From Porogramme epimiltina (taxonomy: Eukaryota > Basidiomycota > Agaricomycetes > Polyporales > Polyporaceae), in contig FTLJ01000453.1 of NCBI GenBank assembly GCA_900155495.1, positions 1 to 32,871 of the forward strand: a DNA stretch of 32,871 nucleotides, written 5' to 3'. The notes beneath the pieces were generated by a model. The model worked only from the letters and a program-made list of their open reading frames with translations. It was not told where the DNA came from and searched no databases. The translations under genes and the position numbers were made by a program. This document shows positions 1-10,605 of the stretch, one piece after another; positions within the stretch are counted from its first letter, which is position 1; each line of letters opens with the position of its first letter.

Positions 1-107
1 GATACAGGCCGGATCCGTTCGTAAACGACGGGTGCGCGCCCTTCCTTCTTTCCAGGCTCCACGGTGGTGTGCGCAGCGGGCTAATGTCTCTCGCTCCGCG
101 GCGGCAG

Positions 108-2709
108 GAGCTTCATGTTCTGCACCGGGGACCTCGGCAGGTGGCGCGATAATGGAGAGCTGGAGCACTTGGGCCGCGTCGACGACCAGGTGAAGGTGAA
201 GGTGCGTCAGCCCGCCCTCATACCCCCGCCATCATTCTCTAGGATGGCGGCGCGCTCGCGTTCGGCTCCTCATCTGTCTCCCCCCACGCGCCTCATCAGG
301 GCTTCCGCGTCGAACTGGATGGAGTCTCGGCGGCCATGCAGGTAAGGCGGCTCGCTCGCGCTCGGCCCACCTTCCCCGCGCCGACGTCTGACATGCTCTC
401 GCCCGCCCAGACATGTGCCTCAGTGAAGCATGCGACCGCCCTCCTCGTATGTCACCTGGTGCCTTTGCTATCTTAATCCTCCCACTTCGGCTCACACTGG
501 GCCCACCCAGGTCGAAAGCGAGCTGTGGGGCTTCGTGACGCCCGCGACGGTCAAGACCGAGCCGGTCGTCGCGGCGGCGTCGCTCATCCAGCCCTACTAC
601 GCCGTGCCGACCAAGTTCATCGCGATGGACGACTTCCCGTACACGAGCAACGGCAAGATCGACAAGCGCGCGCTGCGCCAGATGGCCCTCGACGAGATCG
701 CCAGGGCCCGCGCGGAGAAGGAGCGGGCGCTCGCGATCACGAAGCCCGAGTTCTACGCCCCCTCTCCCTACGACGGCCGACTGCTTGCCGACCTCCTCAC
801 CGCGCTGCCCCAGCCGCTCCCCGCGTACCAACAGGACGCGAAGGAGGACGCCGCGGCCGCCCTCGCGGCGGTCCCCGTGCTCGAGAAGCACGGCGCGAGC
901 GTGTCGTCCTCGTCGTCCTCGTCCACGATCGGGCCCATCGCGTCCCCGGAGAAGAGCGAGGTCTCGTCCGCGCACGAGGCGGGCAACTTCTGGGACGGGT
1001 ACATGGACCACGCGCTGCCGGAGAAGACGCACGGGCGCGCGCTGCGCAACCTCCGCCACCAGGTCTTCTCGCTCTACCGCCGGCTCTTCGGCGTCGTCTT
1101 CGTCGCGAACGCGGCCGTCTTTGTGGCTACGCTCGCGCGCGGCGGCGCGGACGCGCAGCGCCTCGGCCTCATCGTCGTCGCGAACCTCTTCTGCGCGATC
1201 CTCATGCGCCAGGACTACGTCATCAACGCGTTCTTCACCGTCGCGTGCTCAGTGCCCAACACGTGAGTCCCCCCCCACTCCCGCCCCGTTCCTGCGAGCC
1301 CGCGTCGCCTCGGGGACCGCGCGCTGACCCGCTGCCCCGTCCTCAGCTGGCCGCTGGCCATCCGTCGTGTGGCTGGTCGCGTGTACCACATCGGTGGCTG
1401 TGCGTCGTTTCTTTTTGAATGCTGTCTTTCGGCTGCCCCTGACATGGTTCCTACATGCAGTGCACTCGGGGTGCGCGATCAGCGGGCTGGTGTGGCTTAT
1501 TTACTTCACGGGCCAAGCCACGCACGAGCTCCTAACCAAGCAGAAGGTGAGAGAAATTTCCTTGACTCTCGCCACGGTATGCCGGCGGCTGACAGACGGA
1601 CGACGCGCGCGCACAGACCTCCGCGGCGACGGTGGCGGTGACCTACTTCATCCTGATGCTCCTCGTCGGGATCGTCGCGCTCGCGTACCCCAAGTTCCGC
1701 TCCACGCACCACGACGCGTTCGAGCGCTCGCACCGCTTCCTCGGGTGGACCGCGACCGCGCTCGTGTGGTGCCAGGTCGTGCTGCTCACGAACGACTACC
1801 GCGCGCCGGGCGAGACGCTCGGCCACGCCCTCGTGCACGCGCCGCCGTTCTGGCTCGTGGCGGTCATGACGGGCTCGATCGTGCTCCCGTGGCTCCGCCT
1901 GCGCAAGGTCCCCGTCCGCGCCGTGGTCATGTCCAAGCACGCGGTCCGGCTCTACTTCGACTACGGTGCGCCCCGCCTCCCCCGCTAGACGCGCCCGCGC
2001 GCTGACGGGCAACCCCCTCTCCCCCTTTCCCTGCGACGCTTCCTCGCTCGCCTTTCACCTTCGCCTTCCATCTCCTCACCCGCACACACAGTCACGCCGA
2101 AACCCGGGCACTTCACGCGCCTCTCGGACAGCCCGCTCAAAGAGTGGCACGGGTTCGCGACGATCTCGGAGCCGGGCAAGCCGGGCTACTCGCTCGTCGT
2201 GTCGCGCGCGGGGGACTGGACGGGGCGCATGATCGACGCGCCGCCGACGGCGCTGTGGGTGCGCGGCGTGCCGTGCTACGGCGTGCTGCGCATCGCGCCG
2301 CTCTTTAGGCGCGTCGTGTTCGTCGCGACGGGGAGCGGGATCGGGCCGTGCGCGCCGTGCATCCTCGCGCAGCGCGTGCCGATCAGACTGTTGTGGACGT
2401 CGCCGGACGTGCGCCAGACGTTTGGGGACGAGTTTGTGGACGCGATTTTGGAGAAGTCGCCTGGCGCGGTCGTCTACGGTGCGTTGTCTTTCTCCCGTCT
2501 GTTGGTCTCATTTTCGGGGCGCTGACCGGCCGTGCGCAGACACGCGCAAGCACGGAAAGCCGGACATGGTGAAGCTGACGTACCGCATGGTGAAAGAGTT
2601 CGATGCGGAGGCGGTGTGCATCATCTCGAACCAGAAGCTCACGCAAAAGGTAGTTTATGGGATGACCAGCAGAGGCATCCCCGCGTTCGGCGCGATCTGG
2701 GACTCTTAG
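108..2709 (+). CDS. Adenylation-domain / membrane ferric-reductase-like hybrid enzyme, C-terminal part (5' end outside window)
   Basis: Exons read as 108-201, 300-341, 411-446, 511-1262, 1347-1399, 1461-1546, 1617-1965, 2092-2478 and 2540-2709; all phases close, giving 655 visible residues. Seen: the end of an AMP-forming adenylation domain, with the A8-like TGDLGRWRDNGELEHLGRVD and, near 643-675, the A10-like TSNGKIDKRAL whose Lys normally contacts the acyl-adenylate. No carrier (thiolation) domain with a GGxS site follows. A Ser-rich linker leads to about six hydrophobic segments (roughly 1060-1900) with His residues in GGLHSGC and SHRFLGW, then an FAD-like stretch (GHFTRLSDSPLKEW) and an NADP-like VFVATGSGIGP, ending in FGAIWDS. 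Inference: an activated acid is handled at a membrane by a fused reductase. Such A-domain/ferric-reductase hybrids occur among fungal NRPS-like proteins; substrate unknown. The first exon is entered through the acceptor at 105-107. Confidence 0.85.
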
Positions 2710-4466
2710 ACGTCTTCTCCTATGTTCTTACCGTCGTTCTTCCCTCTCTCTCTCCTCCTTCTCTCCTCCCCCTCTCCTCCCTCTCTCCTCCCTCTCTTGC
2801 CCCATCCATCCATCTTTGCTTTCGCTCTGTACATCTTTCAACTGTCTTCACACCCGTCATACCTGATTTGACATTTCTACCTCATCTGCATTGCTCCTGT
2901 CTGGTATGACACACCACCCGCTCACATCACTATCTCTGCACGGACACACCCTCTCCTTAGACACGCCCACCCTCCTTGCCCCATCGGCGCCACCTTGGAT
3001 CCCCTTTGCTTCTGACCCCGAGCTGTCTCCATACTTTTACCAGTACGATGTATTACCATAATTAGAATGTATTACTAGCTCTTCCGCCTTGCTACGCGCG
3101 GGGCTTCCTCCCGTCCGCGAGCCCGACTTCGCGTGCGAAGGCTTCGGCTTCGGTGAGTGGGCGCGTAGACGTCATCTTTCGCCAAGCGTTGACCCCGCTC
3201 GTTCTCCTCGTCCCAGATTTAGGTGCAGAGCAGTGGGGAAAAACATATAGCCGGAAGCATATGTCTAACCACGCGGACATCTAAAAGCTCCAATTACGCG
3301 GAAGCGCGAGCATGCGGGCCATCGCGGTGTTTGTTGGGGAGGCAAGATGCAAGAGAAGAGGCAATTAAGACCACCCGATCGTTCCCAAGGTTTCGCGCGG
3401 ACTTTACGGGGGGCTCTAATAATCACCGGACACTGGCCATCGCGGTTCTTCCGTCCACCACATGGACCCGCGCGGCTGGGTTCCTCCGCCTCGCCTGAAC
3501 GTGACCGATGCGGCAGTCTTCCCCGGGTCGCACTGTGGCCGCGCAAGCACGCTTTCGATGAAAACTCCGGGAGGCCAGTACCTATCTACGTCAGCGGGGC
3601 CAATGGGTCGCTCTGGACTGCGGGGCGCAACGACCCTGCTCCTCTACCGCGCGGCGGCCTTTCGCACAATTCGGAATAGATGCCACCTGCAAGCTCTGCG
3701 GGGACAGCGGACGCGGACTGTTCAACGGACACGCCCTGGGGGAGTCATCTCCGACGTCGCGGAGAGTGGGAAAGCATGTGTCTTGGAGGCAACCGCCACG
3801 CTGGACACGGTGCTACGCCAGGGGGCTGCAACAGTCGGACTCTGTCGGACTCTCAGATCTCAGGGTTTGCTCGAAGGACGCCGTGCAGAGCGAGCTTGCT
3901 GGCCCCTGGGCACACGTCTCGTACTAGGCCTAGGTGACCACGCCGCGCGGTGTTTCGAGCGACTGTTGAGAGGCAAAAGAGCAAGATGAACCGGAGCTGA
4001 TTTGTTTCACCGTTTGGTTGTCGTGCAGAGCGCTTGGTCTCGAGTCGGGGAGCTGTCCGTACGGCGTTTCACAAGGTCCGTGAATGGATCGTGTACAGAT
4101 ACGAAACGTAACGAGAAGCAGAGCCAATGAGGGACGGCATGGTGAACTTTGCACTCCCCGGTGAGAGATCGAGTGTTAACATTTTTGGTAGGGGACCTGG
4201 ATTGAATATGATACATCTCCCCGAAACAGTCGCCTTCGTCCTCACGTTGAATGGGCGGCATGAGGGCTGTGCTAGGATAAGCTACACGAAGTGCACAAGT
4301 AGGATTATGATTTGTAGCGATATAATGTCAGTCAACCGCCTAACTTTTGATGTCCTTTGTGGGTGGACGATTACGGACTCATCTATTAGAACTATGCCAT
4401 TGAGTGGATGTAAAGTAACGTCGGTCCATTGTCAGAGATGTCCCGATCAAGATACGGCGAGCCCGA
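2710..4466. other. Intergenic, no supported gene
   Basis: The stretch after the hybrid enzyme starts with a long C/T-rich tract (about 2735-2830) and AT-rich sequence near 3040-3075, as expected of a 3' UTR and polyadenylation region. At 3092-3230 the minus strand has a short reading frame ending in GLADGRKPRA that could be the last exon of a lost gene, but two other frames look equally plausible. From 3231 to 4466 I see no recognisable coding pattern, RNA gene or repeat. Confidence 0.5.
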
Positions 4467-6261
4467 CTAGAAGGAGGCGCGGTGGCCCTTCTTCAGCCAC
4501 GTCGAGCTCCGCCCTATGCGCGCCAGCTCGCGCTCGACGTCCTCTTCCCACATCGCACCCCGTGTAGACGGGTCGTAGCCGTCTCCTTCGTGCGGGTCCG
4601 GCAAGAAGGCGTGTTCTGGACGCAGGATGACCGTGACCGACGAGCCGCCGTCGAGCGCGCGGGCCTGGAAGTGTTCGTACAGCGCCGTGCGGCGGGCTTC
4701 CTCCCACGCGGGCGTCAAGGACGGGGCGAAGATGTCCGTAGTGTATACAGGTGAAGGAGAGGAGAGCGTCGAGCGTGAGGGGATGAGCTTGAGAGGACGC
4801 AAAGCGTGCGAACGGTTGGACGATTTCGACGGGCGTGGGCGGAGAGAGATATTAGACCAAAATCGCAGCACGTCCTATGTAAGGGGTGATGAGAGGGAGC
4901 ATGGTCAGTATATATATATAGTGTCGAAGAACGGAGGGGACGTACTGGTTGAGTGGCAAAAACAAGGAAAAAGAAAAGTCCGCCTAAAGGCATAGGGATA
5001 TCAACATGAAGCCCTCAGCAGTAACAAAGTATGACAATTACCTATTGCAAAGAGCATGTCCGCGGCCATTCCGAGCGTCGGGACTTCGACAGAAGTGGCC
5101 ATCGATCTGTTATAAATCAGCTTCAAGTTAAACGAGCGCAGCGAACACGGACTCACAGTGTAATGCAGAGGTCGAACACGACGAGCAAGGTACAGCGGAC
5201 CACAGCATCGAAGTCATCGTGAGGTTGTTGGTCTGCTTTTCCCCGGGTACCAAGGAGTGCAATACCTAGATGGGCGGAGAAGAGGTAGGAAGATGTCAGC
5301 GACATTATACTCTGGAGTGCAAATAGCAAATGAACATGCCAAGCAAGACGGCGGCAAGAAAGCAAACACCTAACGCGCAGAAGTTGGTGAAGTTCAGACT
5401 GCAAATACAGAGTTAGAATAACTACTCTGGAACGCAGTTCGAGCGCGTACTAGGAGGACCAGTCAATAGAGCAGTATAAATATCTTCTTGAGCGTGTGAC
5501 GCTCTCTGGGTTTTTCAAAGCGAACTATGTGGTAGCGTGAATGTTAGACATCGATGGCAGGAACCATTGAGAGGAGAGCGTACTTGTAGCCCGGTGAGGA
5601 AGAAGACAAGATAAAGAAAGTAAGGGACCCCAATCAGCTAGGACCTTGAGCTTAGCGGGGCCAACAGATCAAGACACTATGCACTCACGAGGGCGACTGA
5701 TGCACGGCTTATTGACGGTACTTTATGGTAGGTAGATGGGACTTTCGGCGCACGAGTAGTGAACCAAGTATAATATGAAAGCGACAACATTCCAAACGAG
5801 ATCCTAGTAGAAGGTTAAGTCGGATTTTCGACATATATGAGTTTTGACTGACATCACAGGTAAAGGCGCGATGAGTGCGCCTTGTGCAATGCACAAGCTT
5901 TTGTCTGGTTCAGCGCCCACATGCTGACCCCTATAGAATCTGCAGAACGTTGATTGAAATTCCAATGTAGTTTGAACGCACGTACAGGAGACATGAGACA
6001 ATACCCGAGAAGATCCAGATGAAGCAGAAGTTCATTGTAGCAATATGGCGTGATATTGAGTTGACGAAAAAGAGTGTGGCAAGAAGTAAGGGAAGAATGA
6101 TATGCGCTGTGGTTATTTGGAAGGAAAGCCAAACGACAAGATCGGCCGAACTTGAAGCGGACTCGTTGCCGGTGCTTGCGAATCCTGGAGAGAAAACGAT
6201 TTGGACACGCTAACGTGGAACCGAAAATCGAGTACTCACTGAGAACTTGAGCGCGTGCCAT
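4467..6261 (-). CDS. Seven-transmembrane receptor-like protein, 11 exons, two frame clashes
   Basis: Minus-strand exons: 6261-6240, 6184-5986, 5939-5858, 5803-5689, 5637-5584, 5524-5451, 5398-5311, 5265-5157, 5106-5042, 4983-4946, 4874-4467. The start is the ATG at 6261 (MARAQVLRFASTG), followed by an N-glycosylation-like NES. Seven hydrophobic segments follow in order, for example LVVWLSFQITTAHIILPLLL, MNFCFIWIFSGIVSCLLFY, VALLIGVPYFLYLVFFLTG, FCALGVCFLAAVLLGMFICY and FAIGGLFFFLVFATQ. A cytoplasmic-type tail of about 135 residues ends in LKKGHRASF. The pattern (LCxxQG after helix 2, LYCSID loop, FATQPDVLRFW after helix 7) is that of fungal GPCR-like membrane proteins; ligand unknown. Exons 4-7 are in a frame that does not join exon 3 or exon 8 through the GT-AG sites I can find, although the total length is a multiple of three. 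It may be a pseudogene or use unusual splice sites. Confidence 0.62.
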
Positions 6262-6545
6262 TTCGTCCGAAATTCTTGGCTGTTGTGGACGAATACACGC
6301 GAACAGTTGCACCCAAGGTAAAGAGGCTGGCTAGATGAAGGGAGCAGTAAGACGTCGATTGCCCTGCAGTCTGCAGACGGCAACGAACGTAACGCCGATG
6401 TCGGAATGCGACGGGATAAAAGTGTGAAGGGGGGAGGACCCTGGAGAAAACCGAAAAAGAGGGCGCGAAAAGAAGTGGGGGCGGGGAAGGAGAGTTGTAG
6501 CCCTTAGGATGCTCCTCCTTACATAGTGACGAACGGGGGTGTCAA

Positions 6546-7398
6546 TTACAGGTGTCGCAGAGAGAGGCAGAGCGGACAAACGTTCACGACGTCAACGAAG
6601 CTGGAATAGGTTCCCGCGCAGCTGTGCCACCCCGCCTTCTTTAGCACTATGACCCGCCAGCCCGGATTTCGGTCTACGATCGTCAGATCTTTGGCGTTTG
6701 GGTTAGCAAAAATCTCGATCACAGCGAGTACATTGCTGCGCACAACTCAGAGTCAGTAGAAGGGCAGACACATAGACGAATGGCGTCCGGGGGTACGAGA
6801 AGGTTTAACAACAAATTTTCGACCTGAGACAACACACCAGTCACACTTCCATGGCTGAGGTTGTACAAGGGCCTTCCGTTCTGCCGCCAAGGGAGGAATG
6901 GAGGTTGTGATGGGAGATTGGCAACGAATCGAGCCGCTGAAACCCGACATTAGCAGCACACCAAAGGCGGCAGCTGGAACTATTGATACATAGCATAAGA
7001 CGGGGAACTGAACCACAGATCGTGATATTTTCTCACCTTGACCTGTGCCCGTCATCCCAAGCATGACTAGTTATGGCATCGAGGAAGCCCATAATCTAGA
7101 GCTTTTGAGCAGGTTTATGGTATTACAGTTTACCGCCCTATAAGAACGATGCGAGACGTATCAACCGAGCATGGGTTAACGATAGTTCCTTCGCATATAA
7201 TGGTAACAAGCAAATGGTAGTATGTGAAGTTTTGACAGCGGGGCGGAAGATATCGGGAGTTCTAGATTTGTTCCCACGATCAAAGCCGGTAAATAGGATC
7301 TGACGGACGTCGGTAGATGCCGACGAGGGTGGCTCTCCGCCACCACCATCCTCCCCGGGGTCGGAGACCTCGCTCATCTCAGTCAGTTCCTCTGCCAA
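6546..7398 (-). pseudogene. Uncertain gene remnant with a P-loop-like stretch
   Basis: Three minus-strand pieces look coding but cannot be joined. 7398 to about 7230 encodes an acidic N-terminal-like stretch beginning MAEELTEMSEVSDPGEDGGG. 7064-7037 encodes MLGMTGTGQ between an acceptor (ACTAG) and a donor (GTGAGA); this resembles a Walker A loop with Gln where Lys is expected. 6726-6546 encodes VLAVIEIFANPNAKDLTIVD and runs on to a stop at 6546. The phases of the candidate splice sites do not agree, so I treat this as a decayed or very fragmented gene. The P-loop reading rests on nine residues only. The rest of 6262-7655 holds nothing I can support. Confidence 0.2.
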
Positions 7399-7655
7399 AA
7401 ACCCTGAACGTGCTCTGTGACTTCATTTGCCACATCTCGAGCGTGGGAGTACTCCAGTATCTATCCGCATACTGTAATTCCTCGCCTCCAGGTGGGTCTA
7501 GCACTTGTCGAGAGAAGTCTTCGAACCAGTACTTAGCCGGCGCGTTCCGAATGCATCCCCTCGTTTCTACAACTGTCCGAAGATAAGCCTAAGTACCTGT
7601 AATCTCGGAGGTGCCGTATCGCTCTCTTCATATCCTCTGTCCCCCAATTCCCCCA

Positions 7656-8807
7656 ATGTCTTCCTATTACGCCCCTCGCTCTTCAAACGCGACCTTCCGT
7701 ACGTCCTCGAGGGTAGCGGAGAACAGGAGCAACGAGAATGATGGAACCTCACCAAGCATCCTTCCGCTGGACGACTCTATCTACATCTTTCCGAATCCGT
7801 CGACGACCCCTCCTTACAGCCCCCCAAGCCCTGCGTCATCCCACTTCTCAGCGCCAACAGACCTTGACCTTTCCGACTTATCCTCCTTCGGGTCACGTTC
7901 ACCGAGCTCAGGCCCTAGCAGAACAGCAGAGAAGAATGCCGCGGCACCCATGCAACAGTCCTCCCAGTATACCTCTCCTGTTGGAGACAACGAGGTGGAA
8001 ATAGACGTGGAGCTATGGGAGCTTGAGTTCAGCACCGACCAGGATGCGGCTTCCCCGGACGAGTCCTGGACGTGGTCACTAGAAGATGAAGTCGAACGAA
8101 TCAGCGCGGGCGACGTCAACTTCTCTTACCTGGGTGGGAATGGTAGTGTGCGCCGCGCACGACTCACTTCGCCACCACCTCTCGGTCGTTGGAACGAGTG
8201 GGAACAGAGCGCGCGTCCGTATCGCCGTGCGCGGTCCCAATCTCGAGCCCGCACTCTCAGCAGCCTCTCGTCGGTGTCGGTAGTACATGTGCGCCCGCCG
8301 ACACCCAAGCCTCATCCACGCCTCCACATACCTCTCCTGTCCTTCTTTGCCTCCATGCTCTCCATCGACCTCGACGATCCCGCGCTCCGGCTTCTGACGA
8401 ATGCTGATTCAGGGGACTGTGAGGCCATCCTCTTCCCTGGTCACACGACCGAGCAACTCCTCTCGCGATGCGGAGATGAAGTGGGAGGGCGCGATGAACA
8501 GGAGGACTCTGATGAAGATGGAGATGGCGACGAGGGGCGCGGCTGGAAAGAAGCAGGGGAGCGCGAGCAACCACACGGCCTCCCGAGGCTGCTGTTAGCG
8601 TCCATCTCCGACCAGTCGACCGTGGCGCTCCGCTCTCTCCGGAAGGGACTCGCAGTATACGTACCAGCTTCCCCCGGCACACTCCCTATCCCAGGTCCTA
8701 CGGAGATTCTCGGAATCTGTCGAACAGTTGGCCAGGTTTGCGTGAAAGGCGGCCAGGTTTGGAGGGAGGTGTGGTGGAGCGGTCCCTCCAGCGAATCACG
8801 GCCCTGA
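7656..8807 (+). CDS. Orphan Ser/Pro-rich protein, intronless
   Basis: One uninterrupted frame of 383 residues. I take the ATG at 7656 (MSSYYAPRSSNATF); an in-frame ATG-less extension to 7611 is possible but less likely. The N-terminal half is rich in Ser, Pro and Thr and looks disordered. It then has an acidic segment (EVEIDVELWELEF), an Arg/Ser-rich segment, a more hydrophobic block (LLSFFASMLSIDLDDPALRL), a run of Asp/Glu (EQEDSDEDGDGDEG), and a C-terminal block with LRSLRKGLAVYVPASPG. There is no signal peptide, membrane helix or recognised domain. The frame stays open with balanced codon use over 1.15 kb in a gene-dense genome, which supports a real protein. I do not recognise the family and assign no function. 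Confidence 0.6.
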   Translation: MSSYYAPRSSNATFRTSSRVAENRSNENDGTSPSILPLDDSIYIFPNPSTTPPYSPPSPASSHFSAPTDLDLSDLSSFGSRSPSSGPSRTAEKNAAAPMQQSSQYTSPVGDNEVEIDVELWELEFSTDQDAASPDESWTWSLEDEVERISAGDVNFSYLGGNGSVRRARLTSPPPLGRWNEWEQSARPYRRARSQSRARTLSSLSSVSVVHVRPPTPKPHPRLHIPLLSFFASMLSIDLDDPALRLLTNADSGDCEAILFPGHTTEQLLSRCGDEVGGRDEQEDSDEDGDGDEGRGWKEAGEREQPHGLPRLLLASISDQSTVALRSLRKGLAVYVPASPGTLPIPGPTEILGICRTVGQVCVKGGQVWREVWWSGPSSESRP

Positions 8808-9141
8808 TTACGAATATGAGTTGTTTGCAGTCCACCGAGCCTCGCTGTCGATTATCTCCTGTGTATAATAGCCACAAAGTCTCTCTGCATAATCATAGAT
8901 ACATCCGCATTAGTCATTCAGCGATGTGAACGCACTTTTCTGAACTCGCTCAGCCTCCGTCGCGTCTGGAGCGGCGCTAACGCGGGGTGGGGCCGAGTCA
9001 CGTGGCCAGAGACGACAGTTACGGCCTGGGGTGCGGGGAGAACAGGCAGACCCGAATGTTCTCCGACTACCGCCATCTTGCTTTCCTCGACCTACTAATT
9101 ACTCTTTGCTCTCGCTCCTTCTTCTCTCCGTAACCGCCACT
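8808..9141. other. Short intergenic region, promoter side of TAM41
   Basis: AT-rich sequence at 8860-8925 probably holds the 3' end of the orphan gene. From 9060 to 9135 the sequence is C/T-rich (ctctcgctccttcttctctc), a common layout just upstream of fungal start codons. No TATA box or other element is evident. Confidence 0.4.
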
Positions 9142-10605
9142 ATGCTCGCCCGAACGCATGCTCGCAGACTCCCCACTGCCGTCGCTCGCTCACTTTCCAC
9201 CGAGGCTGCGACATCGTCCGGTCCCCACCCTCCGCCTCTCCCGCCGCCATCCGCCAAACGCTCAACGGCCAAGCCGCTCTCAAGGACCCGCCTCAGCCCC
9301 GCACCCCGCCCGGCGACGTCCCACCACAGACCGGTGCTCGCACAACTCCCGCCGACTTTCGGCCGAAACCAGCTCCTGCCCGTCGCGGACTCGACGCGTG
9401 CGCTGCTCGAGTCGATCGTCGCGCGGTTCGACGCCCCAATCCGCTATGCGTTCGCGTACGGGTCGGGCGTGTTCGAGCAGGACGGATACACGACGAGCAG
9501 CCCGACGAGCAAGGACGGGCCTATGCTGGACTTCATGTTCGCCGTCACGCACTCTGCGCACTGGCACTCGATCAACATGAACCAGTTCCCGGGCCACTAC
9601 CCGCTCGGTTCGCGGCTTCTCGGCTCCTCGTTTGTGTCGCAGGTGGAGGAGATACCGCCGGGGGTGTGGTTTAACTCGATGGTGACGATGAACGGCGTGG
9701 TGCGTACCTCATGTTCTTAGCCTCGTGCGTAGGCGCTTGCACCGGCACCCTAATTCTTCGAACTCGCAGACGATCAAGTATGGTGTCACAACAGTGGACA
9801 ACCTATGCTCGGACCTGCTCAATTGGAAGTCTCTCTATCTCTCGGGGAGGATGCACAAGCCTATCCGGATCATCAAGGACGACGCGCGCGTGCGGCTGAC
9901 GCAGCAGGTCAACCTCACATCGGCCGTACGCACCGCGCTGCTCACGCTCCCCGCCGAGTTCTCCGAGCGCGAACTCTTCGAGCGCATCACCGGCTTCTCG
10001 TACGGCGGGGACGTGCGGATGCTCCTCCCCGCCGAGAACCGCGGCAAGGTCGGGAACATCGTCCGCAAGCAGGGCCCGCAGTTCAAAGAGCTCTACCACC
10101 GCCTCGTCGTCGCCCTCCCCGGCGTCCACTGGCCTGCGCACGCGGACACGATCCAGCAGGACACGAGCCCCCAGGCGCGCGCGGCGCACCTGCGGAAGCT
10201 CCCGTCGAACCTACTCAAACACGTGACGGACCGCTATACGGGCCAGCCCGCGATCCCGCCCCGGGAGGCGGACGAGTCCCTGTACTGGGCGAAAGTCGCC
10301 GGCGACGCGGGACTACAGTCGACGATTGAGCAAGGTGAGTGGTCGTTTAATTGATTTCTTTCCCCCACGGCTTGCTCCTTCTCTGCCTGCCGCACCCGTC
10401 CGGAAAGAATCGGGCTCACTCACGCACGTTTCGTGCGCACCTTCTAGAACTCCAGCGGATCGTGCGGTACCCGTCCACCGTCCAGACGCTGAAAGGCCTC
10501 GTGAGCGCGGGGCCCGTGAAGAGCTTGCGGTACTCGGCGCAGAAGGTGGGCAAGTGGTGGAAGGGCTCGAGCTCGAGCGCGGACCCCCCGAAGCCGTCTT
10601 CATGA
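9142..10605 (+). CDS. TAM41: Mitochondrial phosphatidate cytidylyltransferase (Tam41/Mmp37)
   Basis: Tam41 makes CDP-diacylglycerol from phosphatidic acid and CTP on the matrix side of the inner mitochondrial membrane, the first committed step to cardiolipin. Exons 9142-9699, 9770-10334 and 10448-10605 give 426 residues in one frame. The start at 9142 gives an Arg/Ser/Ala-rich N-terminus (MLARTHARRLPTAVARSLST), a good matrix-targeting presequence; a frame upstream is open but starts without ATG. Nucleotidyltransferase signatures are clear: YAFAYGSGVFEQ (GSG at residues about 107-109), then PMLDFMFAV with the Asp at about 130. Family blocks HWHSINMNQFPGHY, YGVTTVDNLCSDLLNWKSLY and FSYGGDVRMLLPAENRGKVG follow. 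The C-terminus is basic and Ser-rich. No neighbour is functionally linked. Confidence 0.95.

Noticed and set aside
3092..3280. Minus-strand 62-codon frame as a gene
   Set aside because: Three frames in this stretch look equally coding-like, there are no partner exons, and no family was recognised.
4907..4922. TATATATATATA run as a promoter
   Set aside because: It lies in the last intron of the 7TM gene, between exons 4983-4946 and 4874-4467.
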